Source: Argopecten irradians
Lineage: Eukaryota; Mollusca; Bivalvia; Pectinida; Pectinidae
Direction of reading: 5' to 3'
DNA: 64,000 bases
NCBI RefSeq assembly: GCF_041381155.1
Contig: NC_091147.1
Coordinates: forward strand, 10,004,837-10,068,836
Shown: positions 24,513-37,091 of the stretch, one piece after another
Position numbering within the stretch: the stretch's first letter is position 1
Layout of the letters: each line of letters begins with the position of its first letter
Made by a program: the position numbers and the translations under genes
The notes under the pieces: model-generated
The model's input: the letters and a program-made list of their open reading frames with translations, nothing else
The model's database searches: none
What the model was told of the DNA's origin: nothing

Positions 24513-24824
24513 GAAAAGGCCACATGATATTGGGCCTTGTAGCATGCTGAGATTAAGAACTACATACCAAGTTTGTTCAAATAAATAACCTTGACCTTTC
24601 ATGAACCTGTAGATGGTCCAGGTGTGTTGCACTGATGTTAGATCTCAGTTTTATGAACCTTCCAGATACAGTAAAACATGTCTATAGTTATCATGTTTAA
24701 AACAAATTCATGGTTATAATTTAGTATTTTCATTCACCATCAATGTTCCTATAAGTTGTTTATAATATGTGCAGTCAGTTTGTTTTACCGTACATTTTCA
24801 TTTTTGTACAGAGAATAAGTGTTA
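24513..24824. repeat. 312-bp direct repeat, right copy
   Basis: Partner of 23731-24042 with a few substitutions and small indels. It ends GAGAATAAGTGTTA and then continues into unique sequence. Confidence 0.9.
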
Positions 24825-25943
24825 AATTGTAAACATTGTTACCAGTAAGTTAATAACAAAGACACAGAAATTCTTTTTCAATATTTATTTTACAAATGAC
24901 CATAAACTTACAACAAATAACAATGATAACAATTTTGTGGTCTTTAAGACAAATACATTGGTAATACATGTACATGTTTTGGTATTTACTGTTTACTACT
25001 GAAGGATTTTGATCTGCTCTCGAAGTCATACAGTGATACAATATCTTTACATAACCCTCAGTTGCAGTAGATTTATGGAAACTCCAAACATTAGAATATC
25101 TTTAGAGGAATAATGGATATAGAACAACAAACCATAAAAGTGTATTTATTATTTCTAATAAAAATCATATGAAAAAATGTAAGTAGGAAGTAAAAAAAAA
25201 AAACAACTCAATTTAAGGTACCATTATCCAAATTTTCAACATATTACTGATTTGAACAAAGCGCTTTGAAATATTTTTTTAAACCTATCATTAATTCAAC
25301 AGAAAATGCAATTAAACAGCATTTATATATTTCCGAAATTAAAGCTTTCAAATGGAAAATGTTACGATATGACTAGCACTTATACTATACAGTTACAATA
25401 CATTTGGCAGATTAAAGACAACTCTTCATTGATATACAATCCTTCAAAGAAAAAGGTTGAATTCTGATTACAAATTCTCTTGGGTAGTCATTTTGTAATC
25501 TAATAATGTACATGTATATATATGGCACATAGGAAAAAAAAAGATAGTTTTTGATCACTTACATTGAAATATATTTTGGAAATTTGATGGAATAATGGAT
25601 TTTTGATTTAAATAAAAGTAATAAAAAGTGAAAATAAAAGTCATTGTTTATAAAATTTAGCTTGTTTACCGTAAATTTGCACCATTTTATTTCTCAATAA
25701 AATAAGTCATGAAATGAGAATTTTAATAAATATCTTAAGCTTTGGAGTACAAATTCCTTGATATAAAGAAAGGAAACAAAAATAAAAAAATAGGATTAAA
25801 TGTTTATCTTCAATCATCGGTGCAACATTGACAGGGTAATGATGATAGCGATTAGCAAGAGTTAGGTTCATGTACGTAGGTAATTAATTAGTAGTTATAG
25901 CAATGCATGTGGACAGAACGCCAACAAAGGACAAAATGCATCC

Positions 25944-26248
25944 TTGATACTTCAGGGGTTACTATAACAATAGTTATATTCACCCCTAGACTGTGCAAGG
26001 AGAAAACTGAAGGCTCTGTGTTAAACTAAAGTTCGATTCCTTGATATACATCACAAGAATCAACTAACAGTACACCTTGGTTGGCTGTAAGGCTTTGAAG
26101 TTGTGTGTCACTCTCTGTAATTGTCAAAGAAATATTCTGTAAGCCTGTGATTGGTCAGATTTTTCTTCCGAAATGCCTTCAGGTGTACTTTGACACAGTC
26201 CAGGAGTGGATATAACAACAGTGATAGTGACCCCTGAAGTATCAAGGA
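25944..26248. mobile_element. MITE-like inverted-repeat element
   Basis: The left end CCTTGATACTTCAGGGGTTA is mirrored at the right by TGACCCCTGAAGTATCAAGG. Pairing extends about 50 bp (ATATTCACCCCTAGACTGTG with CACAGTCCAGGAGTGGATAT, imperfect). A diverged end fragment (ATAACGACAGTGATAGTAAC) lies near 18516 in MED4 intron 3. No coding content. Confidence 0.65.
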
Positions 26249-26689
26249 AGACAAAACTGAGCTACCACTCAGTCTAGAGACGTAGGGTTGTACGTACCAG
26301 CAAAAAAAATCCGTTAAAAAACCCCAATGCTCCAAAGTTTGATTAAATACCAGTTTTGTATAATCATGTGTCTGCATACTGTTTGTGTAGAATGAATGTA
26401 TGATAAACACTAAATTATTAAAACAAAATTTGTTAATTAGCAAATACAATACTATTTATGTGATATTTCATCCACAAAGTATAATTCACACAGTTACAGT
26501 TTCCGTTAACATTTTTATATACATGACTGTACATAAACAAAGTAAATAAATTGGTACACTTTGCAATACGTTTAAACAAACTGTACAATCGTACAATATG
26601 AAACACAAAATTTGTAGCATAATGGTTATCACGAGATGAACACATGTATCAACTAAGCAGTATAGAGACATGATGGTATCTAAAACACG

Positions 26690-26882
26690 GCCCAGTTTCA
26701 TCAATATTCCTTCACTTTATGGAAATCCTTGACTTCCAATTCTCCATAGAAAAATTCATATTGAAGTTGAGAAAAGTTCCTGAACTTGAAATTTTTTACT
26801 TTAAAATGCTTTTCTAAAGATAATCTTAAGTTAAGGAATTTCTCAAAAGTGAAGGAACATTGATGAATTTTAAGCCCAGACA
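26690..26882. mobile_element. MITE-like element with GGCCCAGTTTCATCAA ends
   Basis: GGCCCAGTTTCATCAATATT at one end and AACATTGATGAATTTTAAGCCC at the other form terminal inverted repeats. Inner CCTTCACTT/AAGTGAAGG motifs also pair. Related elements lie at 32975-33166 and 33178-33312. Confidence 0.55.
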
Positions 26883-27161
26883 ACTTAAAAACAGCGAGGA
26901 ATAAGTTGTTCAAATTCAGCAATATTTAATGCTTTAAAGAAAGAAACAGTAATCTTTCATATCCAACTTCACTTTCAAACTTAACAAAAACAAATATCTT
27001 TGGTATTTCACCATAGGAACAACAATCTTAAACAAAGGCATATATTGCTGACTTTCAGCTTTAGATAAAAACATAACTTATAAACAGTTACAAAAGAAAC
27101 AATATATGGAGTAACATCTTTGACTTCAATAGACTTTATAAATTTATAAAATTGTATAAAC

Positions 27162-27503
27162 TTAAAGATGCTCCTCCACTGACAAATGGTATTTTTTCTC
27201 TATCAAAAACAGGAGCAGACGATTAAGTATATTTCTTCAATTACAAAAGTTACTTAATTTACACCATTACCACCATTGAAAAGTTTGAGCTTCTAATTTA
27301 ACTAAAAAATAAAAATATTAAAAATATTACTTGCATCCCGAGAAAAATTCTGTGACACTTTGTTCTATATGGAAAGCACTACTGATTGCGCATGCACCGA
27401 AAGCAAAAAAAAAATATATATTGAATTATTTTTTGTTTTAATTTGACATAAATGTACACGAGTAAATACCAATTATGCTCTGTCGGCGGTGGAGCATCTT
27501 TAA
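27162..27503. mobile_element. MITE family with TTAAAGATGCTCC ends, copy 1
   Basis: Starts TTAAAGATGCTCCTCC and ends GGTGGAGCATCTTTAA, so the ends are inverted repeats beginning in TTAA. About 340 bp. Shares internal blocks (GAGCAGACGATTAAGTA, CACCATTACCACCATTGAAA) with copies at 32593 and 37878. No coding content. TTAA at both ends hints at TTAA-targeting insertion, but this is inference. Confidence 0.75.
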
Positions 27504-27969
27504 CCAAATTCAAAAGTTATTTGAATGAAATGCTCTGAAATCAATTGAAACAACTTAAATATGATTAATTGGCATATACATAGCTTCGTCCTCATTCAAA
27601 GGTGAAGCAAAATGGACTCTGTCCTTATTTTATCAGAATAATATAGAGTTGTGTCAATTTTAAATCATCATTCTGGTTCTTGGGGCAAAAAAGTTAGAGA
27701 GTTCTTACTATATAATAGATATATGCAAGAAATAAATACTTTTGAGATGAAAAAATAAGTTTAAGAAAAAAACATAACAGTTACATCATAGGAAAAGACA
27801 GTTTTGTCTCCTCAATACTGTTTATATAGCACAGGAAAGTTATAAAAGCTACTCTCTGACAAAATAGATCCACAACCGTGATTTGAGCTAGACTGCTTCG
27901 CCTATAACGTGTGTAATTCAAGCAAGGAAGCAGAGGGATATGGCTATCACAGAGAAGGAAACACTCTGT

Positions 27970-28177
27970 ACTGTATACCAACTTTCTTTTGTGAGCAATT
28001 TACTTTCGCTGATTTCGCAATCCAAGTAAATTCGCGAAAGTTTATCTCTGAAAATGAACTTTTAAATCATTGATTCTGACAGGAATTTTTAAATCTGCGA
28101 ATTTTAATCTCGGCGAACTTGTTTTGAAATAGAAATCATGAAATTTAGTAGCCCCAAAAGAAAGTTGGTTTACAGTA
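27970..28177. mobile_element. MITE family with ACTGTA(T/A)ACCAACTTTCTTT ends, copy 1
   Basis: ACTGTATACCAACTTTCTTT at the left is mirrored by AAAGAAAGTTGGTTTACAGT at the right. The interior carries TTCGCGAAAG and TTAATCTC blocks. A second copy occupies 51337-51550 in U2SURP intron 12. Confidence 0.7.
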
Positions 28178-28886
28178 TTACAACATGGACTGTACAGCTT
28201 ACAAGGCTAATACTTAGTTATCTACCACAGGGGTCTGATGGGAATTCACAATCCCTGGTCCAAATCAATAATGTACATCACAGACCATGGGCTTGACATT
28301 GTGAAAAATCCCTGTGCAAATCGATGAACATGAAAAGTGTAAAATACCACAAAACAACACAAACTTTAGGTTTATAGACAGAAATAGCATTTTGGGTTTA
28401 TTTTTTTGTTTATGTGACCCATTAACACTGTTCAGGGTCATTTAAGGAGGAAAGTCAGAGCTACAGGAGAAAAACCTTCAACCAGTGGCCTCAATTCCAA
28501 TTACTAGTAAATTGCCTTAAATTTAATAAATAGACTAAAACTATGAAAACCATTCAGGTTTCTTTTTATTTGCCATGCAGATTTATTTATTTGCCATGCA
28601 GATTTATTTATTTCATTTCTTTTGTATATTGATGCCTTTAAAGCCAGTGCATTAATTTTGTAAAATTTTAGCCCAAGTTTGGTCCTGTTAATCACCTTTT
28701 TTTTCACTTTATTAACCATCCTGGATGCTTATTGGGTCTAACAGATACCAGCTGAAATATATACAACAAATGTACATTCTTCCAAAACACTAGGTCTTGA
28801 ATTTCATGCAAGACTTTACTTCAGTCAACAAATTTCTTATTTTCATTACTTAACCTATAACTACATAATATACAAGCTGATAAGGC

Positions 28887-29004
28887 CTTGATTTCTCAAA
28901 ACAAAAAGGGGCTTAAGTCAAAAATCTTAACACAAGTTGCATATTCAGTGGAAACTTAAGTTTCTAACTTCAGTCGGTACTTTTTGTGTTGAGAAATCGG
29001 GACC
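28887..29004. repeat. Short inverted-repeat element
   Basis: TTGATTTCTCAAAACAAAAAG near 28889 pairs with CTTTTTGTGTTGAGAAATCG near 28979. About 118 bp, with inner ACTTAAG-type motifs. Probably a small MITE. Confidence 0.5.
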
Positions 29005-30540
29005 AGTTCTAAAAATCATCTTTAAAAGGAATACAATACTTCTACTTATACAGCATTATAAAATGTATTCCATAGAATAACAAATATTATTCAAGTTTCA
29101 TTATACATTCCCAATAAAGATAAAATCTGTTACAAACAAACATGGTATTGCACTCTTTATACAACTCAGATCCACACAATAACAAACTCGGCCATATCTA
29201 TGACATTTCATAACTTTCTGCTCATCTGCAAAAACACAAGACAAACATAAATGTACTGTATTTAACGTAAAAATATTCACGGGAATTCAAAAACATGTTA
29301 TTATGCTCAACAAAAATTTGACAGAAATCTTCGTACATGAGTTTTTTATACATAGTTTTTAATACTATAATATAAACTGTGTTAAATAGTTTCAAGTTTG
29401 ATTTCAAATTTAACGTCCAATCTCCAGTTGGGTCATTTAAGGACAAGACATAGGGGGATGAGGGAAAGTAAAGCTGAATGTATGTACTCAATAGAAAAAA
29501 AAACACCCATCTACAGTTTGTCTCGCAACTGTCCCACTTGGGGTTTGAGCACACAACATAGAGCTGGGTGAATGGGTGCAGAAATGGGTGTGACATTTTA
29601 ATAGATTGTACAGATCACTACCTACAGAGATTTAACATACACGATAGAAGTAAATAATGCTGATAGTTTAGTCGTTGTTATATGAATACTGTATAATGCA
29701 TCATCTATCTATATCACCTTCTCTTCTTTTTTTTTTTATTTATATAAAAAAAAGGTTGAAATAATTTAATGAATTGCAATATTGCACCATCATAGATATA
29801 CTACCAATATAAAAGTTAGAATTAACAGACAGATATGGTTAACATGACTACGGTATGACACAGCTAATATATTCAACAATACAATAATCTCTAAATTTTC
29901 TAAAATTATTAACTGCCCTCAAGTGTAATCTCTGGCTATAGTTCAAAACTTTCTTAATTTGATCAATTTGATCTTTTACATCTTTCTTCTTCATGATTAT
30001 TTTAATCATTCACATAATAGATAGATATACTTTTCAATATTTTCTGCTTTCTTGAGTTTTTGTGTAATAATTGATACCCTATAAAAATCTTCCAATTGCT
30101 CAACTTGATATCAACTTTGATATACAAGTTTGAAAATTTCACATGAAATTGACACTACCTCTTCAAGTCAAAGACTCAAAATGTGTTAGGATAAGCAGCT
30201 ATATTGTTCTGTCCCTTTCAATATCTGACATCATATTTTCGTTCATATATACCCTGCCATAAGCTTAAATAGTATATTGGCGAATTCACAGGACAACAAA
30301 TGGATTATATAAATGTATATAGGTACAATATTTCTGGGATAATCAAATGTTTCCTTAGTTCGATACTCTGACTATAAAAGACTATACATTGTTTATTCTA
30401 CTTAAACATATGCATTTCAAATCATTACCTGTTCAATTATCAATACCTGGTTAATACAGGAGAACTTCAAACAATAAACAATAAATGATTGATTTACAGG
30501 AATTGATTGATTTGTCCTTGGTGCATTAATTAATACCAGT

Positions 30541-30690
30541 ATCACTCCCTTTCATAGAGAATCTGACAACATGCCTAAGGGGTCACATCCTGGTGACTGT
30601 ACAAAAGTTACGAAATGACATCAGAACTTGACCTCTATCGGAGATCCTCTATAAATTGATGTAAGAGTAAGGATTTGTATATTCAGATTG
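30541..30690. repeat. Diverged relative of the 58.5-kb MITE
   Basis: Carries AATCTGACAACATGCC, GGTCACATCC, GATCCTCTATAAA and TAAGGATTTGTAT in the same order as the element at 58522-58880, but with a shorter interior. Confidence 0.5.
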
Positions 30691-31894
30691 GGACAAATAA
30701 TTCAATTCTGTCTCCAAAGAGTAGATAATTCTGCATAAATTCAAGTACATACAGCAGTACTAAACATAAACAAAATAATTATATATTTCATTAAGACTTC
30801 TTAGGAGGTGGAATAAATGAGGTTTGGAATCTTGCAACAAAAAACTGATAACATTTATCATTATTATAACATAAACATAATTTGAAACTTCCTTGTTTCA
30901 CAACGTTAAAACAAATACTGTACATATTTTGATATATAATGCTGTCACATTTCCAACTTTATATAAAATTATGTACACCGCAAAATTTACATCAGCATAG
31001 CTATATATATGAAGCGATAATATCTAACTGATATCTACAGGATATGTACATCAAAATTTTAAAGCAATCATTTGAATGAAACCTCAATTTGATGGTGAAG
31101 GAACTACATAAAAAATTCCAAAATGAACAATTGCCAATAATTATGCTCAAACGTCCTTCCTTCACTCTCTTAGTGTACTAACTTTTAATACCTTTGCTAA
31201 CTTTTTATACTCATATAATAGGCCTATTCCATTGAAATATCTACCCCACACCTGGACAAATAAAATAATTTATATCCACGATTCAGTTCGCTTTCTATTG
31301 CTTATATGTAAGGTAATGGTAACTAAAATAAATTCTATGAGTGGTACTTCTGAATAAAATCTAGAGTCCCAGGATGGGGCAGATGTTACTATGGAACAGT
31401 CCACATCAAAATGTCAAGTCCTAGGAAGGGACAATTGTTATAATGGAACAGTCCGCAGGGATGGGACATATATTATAATGGTAAATATTTTTAGTCTCTT
31501 TAAGTCATTTAGTTTCACCTTATATTTTGTAGATTGACACAACAACAATATGATCATCCATAGAACCTATTATCAAGTTCAAATACTTTCGACAAATATT
31601 TAACAAATTGGAGTATTTCGCATTCAGTCACATTTTTAACAAAAACAAATCTCTCCATAACAATTCAATCATTATCAATCAACATTAAAGACGTTTTGGC
31701 AAGTTATGTCATCTATAACTATTGATATTTGAATATTAAACAAACAAAACAATAAAGTGATATTTAATAAAACAAGTTTAGGTATTTAATGGAAAATCTG
31801 ACTATTTCACCTATAATACTTCATTATTTCATGTACCTTATAAACATGTGTTTATTTTCATATTACATCAAGTACATTTAATAAATACTATACA

Positions 31895-31900
31895 TTTATT
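31895..31900 (-). terminator. Candidate poly(A) signal for PLEKHB
   Basis: AATAAA on the minus strand, about 295 nt downstream of the PLEKHB stop codon. It is the nearest clear signal after the stop. Confidence 0.4.
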
Positions 31901-32193
31901 TTTTTAAGACTTTCTTGCCTTCATTCAACACTAGGTACAAATTCAATGTACCAGGTACAAAAAGCAGCATTGTTAAAAACAAAATGTTTCAGAAAGAATG
32001 GAAAATTAATCACTGCATCATGATTTTATCACTGTGTATCAAGTAGGAATATATAACAATGGTTTTAACCATGGAATTAAGTTCAATAACCTTAGCATTA
32101 ACTGTTTTTTGCTACATTTTTCAAAATACCTTTTTAATGGCTTACGCCCTGAAATGTTTATCAATGATCTACATTGCTTGGTTTCCAGATTTC

Positions 32194-35100
32194 TCACCAG
32201 TATAAAACAGGGCCCCACATCATGGAGCCGAGTGCGGCCCCAGCTACCATACCCATGGCCAAATCCCCTCCATCATAGCGACGACGGCCATACAGGTACT
32301 GGTCTTGTACATTGTTCACATAAACAATGTTGCTTGCAGGCTGATTAGCAGGTGGAGCCATAACTGTAAAGATATCAATGGTCAAAGCTCAAATTACACA
32401 TATAGAGGTCATCATAAGTAGAATTATAAACCTGGCTTTATTGTCCTTTAAAATACTGACCCCTATTATAATTCAGAGGTAATGAGTATGCATTTGAAAA
32501 CTCATTACTCAAGGCCCTTAGCATTACTTGCTACTCCTAGAGGGATTAAATACTTAAATTGTCATATTATAAATTCAAGTACTATCATTAATTTAAGATG
32601 CTCCACGCCGACAGAGCATAAACGACACCTATCATTCGAACAATAACTGATGTATAATTGTTTTTATATGTGTCTAATTCAGGCAAAAATGCATATAGAA
32701 TAATTCATTTTGCTTTTGGTGCATGCACAAGCAGTACTGAATTCCATATAGGGCATAGTGTAATGGAATTTTTTCGGGACGCAATTAATTATTTTTAATA
32801 TTTTATCATGAAATAAAATAAGAAGCTCAAACAATGGTGGTAATGGTGTAAAAAAAGTAATTTTTGTAACTGAAGGAAAATACTAATTCGTCTGCTCCTG
32901 TTTATGATAGAGAAGTCATGGAAGTATTGAGCTTAACATTTATGCAGGATTTCAATACTCATCAGTAAAACTGGGCCTAGTTTCACAAACATAAGGAATT
33001 TCGTAACTTAAAATTTTCCATAGAAAAGCATAACATATTTTATAAAGGAAGGCTCCTTGACCTAAGGCATTTTCCTTAACTTCTATAATGCTTTCCCGTA
33101 GGCAATTTTAAGTTAAGGGATTTCTTAAAGTTAAGGAATGTTCATAAAACTGTGCCCTGAAAATGTAACCTTAACCAAGGCCAGGTTCATTAACACAGTT
33201 CATTTTAAGGAATACCTTAACTTACAATATTTCATAGAAATGCATTACAGAAGTTAAGGAAAGCTCTTTGGTTAATGAGGTTTTTTTTAAGTTGATGAAT
33301 GTTGATGAGACCAGATCCTATGTTTGATAGGTACCTGTGGTATAGGGGGATGTAGATATCACCTGTCCTGGGTAGTAATACTGCACCTGTTGCCGTGGAT
33401 ACACTACACTGTTGGCGTTAGCAACCTGGTAGGGATAGGATCGTAGATCTGTAGCTATATTGGCCGTGTAGAGAGGAGGACCCGCCGTGTAGGGAGGGGG
33501 CAAAGCATGAACAGCAGAACCAGGGGGGAGAACTCTCGCCTCCTCTAACGCTATCTGCCATGCCCTGAAATAATAGAAACAGATCATTTCTCAATTTATA
33601 TTGGCAGTAATCTTTTTAACATTATCCAAAACAGTTTGTGACATTTTTCAAACAATACTTTTTCTAGTCAACAAGCTTAAGGGTACATGTAAACATTACT
33701 GTAAATCAAGTTAATTTTGCAAGCAATTTATTTTTGTGTATTTCGTGAGTGATTAGAATTTGTAAAAATAAATTGCTGTGAAAAAGATTCAACAGCGTTT
33801 TACCTATTAATGTTGTTAGACATGAAAACATGAAATGTAGTATGTAAATCTCATGCTGCCAAAAAGTCTAACAGTAAATATTCCTTACCTCATGTCGTCT
33901 GGGTCCTCAGCACAAAGTCGGAGTTCTCCATCTCGCAGGATCAATGTCAGGAGACAGTCTTTTGTCTTACCCTCTGGAGCTGAATTTTCACACTGTAAAA
34001 TAATTCCATCTTTGTTTATTTGGTGAGGATATTGACCAAGTTTTGGTTTGGTATATTAGATTTAGCATCTTATAATGTTTACTGTATGAGTTTGGAAATA
34101 CTGCCAATATAAATGTAGATGATCGGGCACGTAACCTCAAAACTGTTTACATCGCTGGGAATCAAACCCTTGTGGACCAGGTAAAAGGCGAAAGACTTAA
34201 CTAAACACCAAGTCACCCCATCCTTAACCACTAAACAACACCCAGTCACCCCATCCTTAACCACTAAACAACACTCAGTCACCCCATCCTTAACCACTAA
34301 ACAACACCCAGTCACCCCATCCTTAACCACTAAACAACACCCAGTCACCCCATCCTTAACCACTAAACAACACCCAGTCACCCCATCCTTAACCACTAAA
34401 CAACACCCAGTCACCCCATCCTTAACCACTAAACAACACCCAGTCACCCCATCCTTAACCACTAAACAACACCCAGTCACCCCATCATTAACCACTAAAC
34501 ATCACCCAGTCACCCCATCCTTAACCACTAAACAACACCCAGTCACCCCATCCTTAACCACTAAACAACACCCAGTCACCCCAGCCTTAACCACTAAACA
34601 ACACCCAGTCACCCCATCCTGAACAACTAAACATCACCCAGTCACCCCATCATTAACCACTAAACAACATCCAGTCACCCCATCATTAACCACTAAACAA
34701 CACCCAGTCACACCATCCTTAACCACTAAACAACACCCAGTCACCCCATCCTTAACCACTAAACAACACCCAGTCACCCCATCCTCAACCACTAAACAAC
34801 ACCCAGTTACCCCATCCTTTACCACTAAAAAAACACCCAGTCACCCCATCCTTAACCGCTAAACAACACCCAGTCACCCCATCCTCAACCACTAAACTAC
34901 ATCCTGTCACCCCACCCATTTTTACCACGGATGCTACCCAGCTGGTCTGCTTGTATGGCACTACACACAGCCTTAACACAGATACTCACCATCTGGCCTG
35001 CTTGTATGGCACTACAGTTAGCCTTTGTTTTACCACAGATAATCACCAGCTGGCCTGCTTGTATGGCACTACATACAGCCTTTACCACAGATACTCACCA

Positions 35101-36095
35101 GCTGGCCTGCCTGTATGGCACTATACCCAGCCTTTACCACAGATACTCACCAGCTGGCCTGCCTGTATGGCAATACACACAGCCTTTACCACAGATACTC
35201 ACCAGCTGGCCTGCTTGTATGGCACTACACACAGCCTTTTCTTTACCACAGATACTCACCAGCTGGCCTGCTTGTATGGCACTACACACAGCCTTTACCA
35301 CACATACTCACCAGCTGGCCTGCCTGTATGGCACTATACCCAGCCTTTACCACAGATACTCACCAGCTGGCCTGCCTGTATGGCACTACACCCAGCCTTT
35401 ACCACAGATACTCACCAGCTGGCCTGCTTGTATGGCACTACACACAGCCTTTGTTTTACCACAGATACTCACCAGTTGGCCTGCTTGTATGGCACTACAC
35501 ATAGCCTTTACCACAGATACTCACCAGCTGGCCTGCTTGTATGGCACTACACACAGCCCTCACCACAATTCTCGCCTCAGGTTCATGACTGTTAGGACTT
35601 TCAAAATATCTCAAGTCACCATCTTGGTATAACACAAACCAAGTTTTTTTCCAACGACGGAGTATAGTGCCTAAAAAATAACAAAAATTATTGTACCAAA
35701 GCTTATGTAAAAGACGTCTATAATCATCGACAACTTCTGACAAAATAGTATAACACTAACAATAAAATTAGGTACATTCCATAAAAGGTCCAATGAATAC
35801 CGGCATTTGTACAAATTTAAGTGTCTATTGCATAGACATAGTGGCTTTTCCAAACTGACCTTTGAATCAGGGGAGATATTTTTTCCTACTGTACAGGCTG
35901 TGAGGAAATTAACCTGTGTACATAACTACATACAGTCAAACTTGTCTATAATAAAGACCAGCCAAGTGGTCTTTATATTGTATACAGGTTGAATTAAAAA
36001 AAAATTGCATTATACTGCAATTGTCTAGCTAGGTTATGGTTATTTCACCTACTTTGACGATATAGCCATCCAGCTTTTGCAATTTCTAGTGTCAT
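32194..36095 (-). CDS. PLEKHB2: PH domain-containing family B (evectin), five coding exons
   Basis: Evectins are small membrane proteins with an N-terminal PH domain that binds acidic phospholipids, on recycling endosomes and post-Golgi membranes. Coding exons in transcription order: 36053-36095, 35525-35670, 33889-33992, 33335-33564 and 32194-32363. Phases join to 230 residues (human PLEKHB2 222). The PH domain spans residues 1 to about 105, with AGWLYRQSTILRRWKKTWFV near the start, KTKDCLLTLILRDGELRLCA in the middle and DPDDMRAWQIALEEAR in its last helix. A Pro/Tyr-rich segment follows. A C-terminal hydrophobic stretch (LAMGMVAGAALGSMMWGPVL) matches the evectin membrane anchor. The start ATG follows a CAG acceptor at 36109-36111, so an upstream non-coding exon must exist, probably near 37.1 kb. 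Exon 2 ends at the first donor of a 12-unit array. The B1 versus B2 assignment is not certain; the single invertebrate gene is probably ancestral to both. Confidence 0.9.
32593..32925. mobile_element. MITE family with TTAAAGATGCTCC ends, copy 2 (reversed)
   Basis: Starts TTAAGATGCTCCACGCCGAC and runs in the opposite orientation to copies 1 and 3, with GGTGGTAATGGTGTAAA and TCGTCTGCTCCTG in the body. The far end (near ATGATAGAGAAGTCATGG) is degenerate. It lies in PLEKHB intron 4. Confidence 0.65.
32975..33166. mobile_element. MITE-like element related to 26690-26882
   Basis: GGGCCTAGTTTCACAAACAT at one end and ATGTTCATAAAACTGTGCCC at the other, with inner AAGGAATTTCGTAACTTAAA and TTAAGTTAAGGG pairing. 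It lies in PLEKHB intron 4. Confidence 0.55.
33178..33312. mobile_element. Second adjacent MITE-like copy
   Basis: GGCCAGGTTCATTAACACAG to GATGAATGTTGATGAGACCAG, with TTAAGGAATACCTTAACTTA inside. It is a shorter, diverged relative of the neighbouring element, ending just after the exon 4 donor of PLEKHB (33334). Confidence 0.5.
34200..34917. repeat. 33-bp minisatellite in PLEKHB intron 2, about 22 units
   Basis: Consensus (plus strand) ATCCTTAACCACTAAACAAC followed by ACCCAGTCACCCC. The unit is 33 bp, so open frames run through on the minus strand with an 11-residue repeat (VVKDGVTGCCL). These are by-products of unit length, not genes. It directly abuts the 52-bp donor array at 34932. Confidence 0.95.
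34932..35567 (-). repeat. 52-bp array of PLEKHB exon 2 end plus donor, 12 units
   Basis: Each unit, read on the minus strand, contains the last 36 nt of exon 2 (GGCTGTGTGTAGTGCCATAC to GCCAGCTG), then GTGAGTATCTGTGGTAAA. The exon's own end (35525-35560) is the first unit in transcription order; eleven further units run into intron 2. Donors in the internal copies are mostly intact GTGAGT. The unit is 52 bp plus small insertions, so use of a downstream donor would usually shift frame. Long plus-strand open frames through the array are artefacts of repetition. Confidence 0.93.
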
Positions 36096-37091
36096 TTTCT
36101 TTTCTCTTCTGAAAAATAATAAAATAACAATGAAGTGTTTATACACTGGTTTACAGACAGGGAGTAAAAAAGAATCTAACATCAGCAATTTAGATCGAAG
36201 CTCAAATAGAACAGTCATGTGGCAACAATAAATAAAAGTTATGAAGTCTGACATATCAGTTATGCTTTTTTATTTTGGTCCCTTTGATTATTTTTTTCAA
36301 ATATGGAAATCTGCAAGTAGATATTTTAAATTATAATGTTTGCCGAATATCATATACCAAATGAAACACAAATTGCAAGAACCTCATGTCAAAAACCTAA
36401 GCTGCATCCATAAAACTAACGGTAAGTATTGACATGGCACTGTCTTTAATTTCATTTCTTTCAGTTCATTTAATATGCATATACATCTTTTTATTTTAAT
36501 CAACTTTCACATCCAATCGCAGAGACACTCATATAATTAATTGTCATTTTATTTAGTCCTTGGCAATTATTTTGGACTTGAGACACAGAAAAACTGCATC
36601 AACGAAAGCAAATAGTTACAGAGATAAATTCAGATAATTGTATGATGGTTCAGAATTTATTTTGAATATTACAAGCATTGACTGCAAGTTTTTAGCAGGA
36701 CATCAAATATACTGATAGACCCTGATAGTATTTTGACTCACATAAATCAGGTTTGATTTATGGGTATGAATCATTACCTTTACATAAAGATGGATACTTT
36801 AAATACCATACCATGTGTTTACCTAAGGATTGAAGAGATTTCGGTCACACGAGTTTTTGTAAGATCGCGAGTTGACAAATGTCACATGCACGAAATTAAA
36901 TGTCTTCTAATTTTCTAAATACATCCTAAAATATGTTTTACTTTCACGTGTTTAAAATATAGTTCATGAAGACAATACCTTTGAGTTTTCACGCCTATGC
37001 GGGTTTGCTTCCTTCGAATATATATGATTTTAGCTAATTTTTATAATCTGTCAAATAAGCAGCTGAGCAAATCCAAAATATCAATACTATA

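Larger units (their letters stand above)
24825..31894. other. Convergent intergenic region 3' of MED4 and PLEKHB
   Basis: About 7 kb of AT-rich DNA without recognisable exons on either strand. It holds several short inverted-repeat elements, listed separately. A minus-strand AATAAA near 24885 raises the possibility of a very long PLEKHB 3' UTR, but a closer signal at 31895-31900 is more plausible. Confidence 0.45.

Noticed and set aside
34079..34495. 138-residue minus-strand frame with VVKDGVTGCCL repeats
   Set aside because: 33-bp minisatellite with an 11-residue period inside a PLEKHB intron. No start context or homology.
34931..35632. 233-residue plus-strand frame with WPACMALHTAF repeats
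   Set aside because: Antisense of the PLEKHB donor array. Frames are open only because of the repeats.
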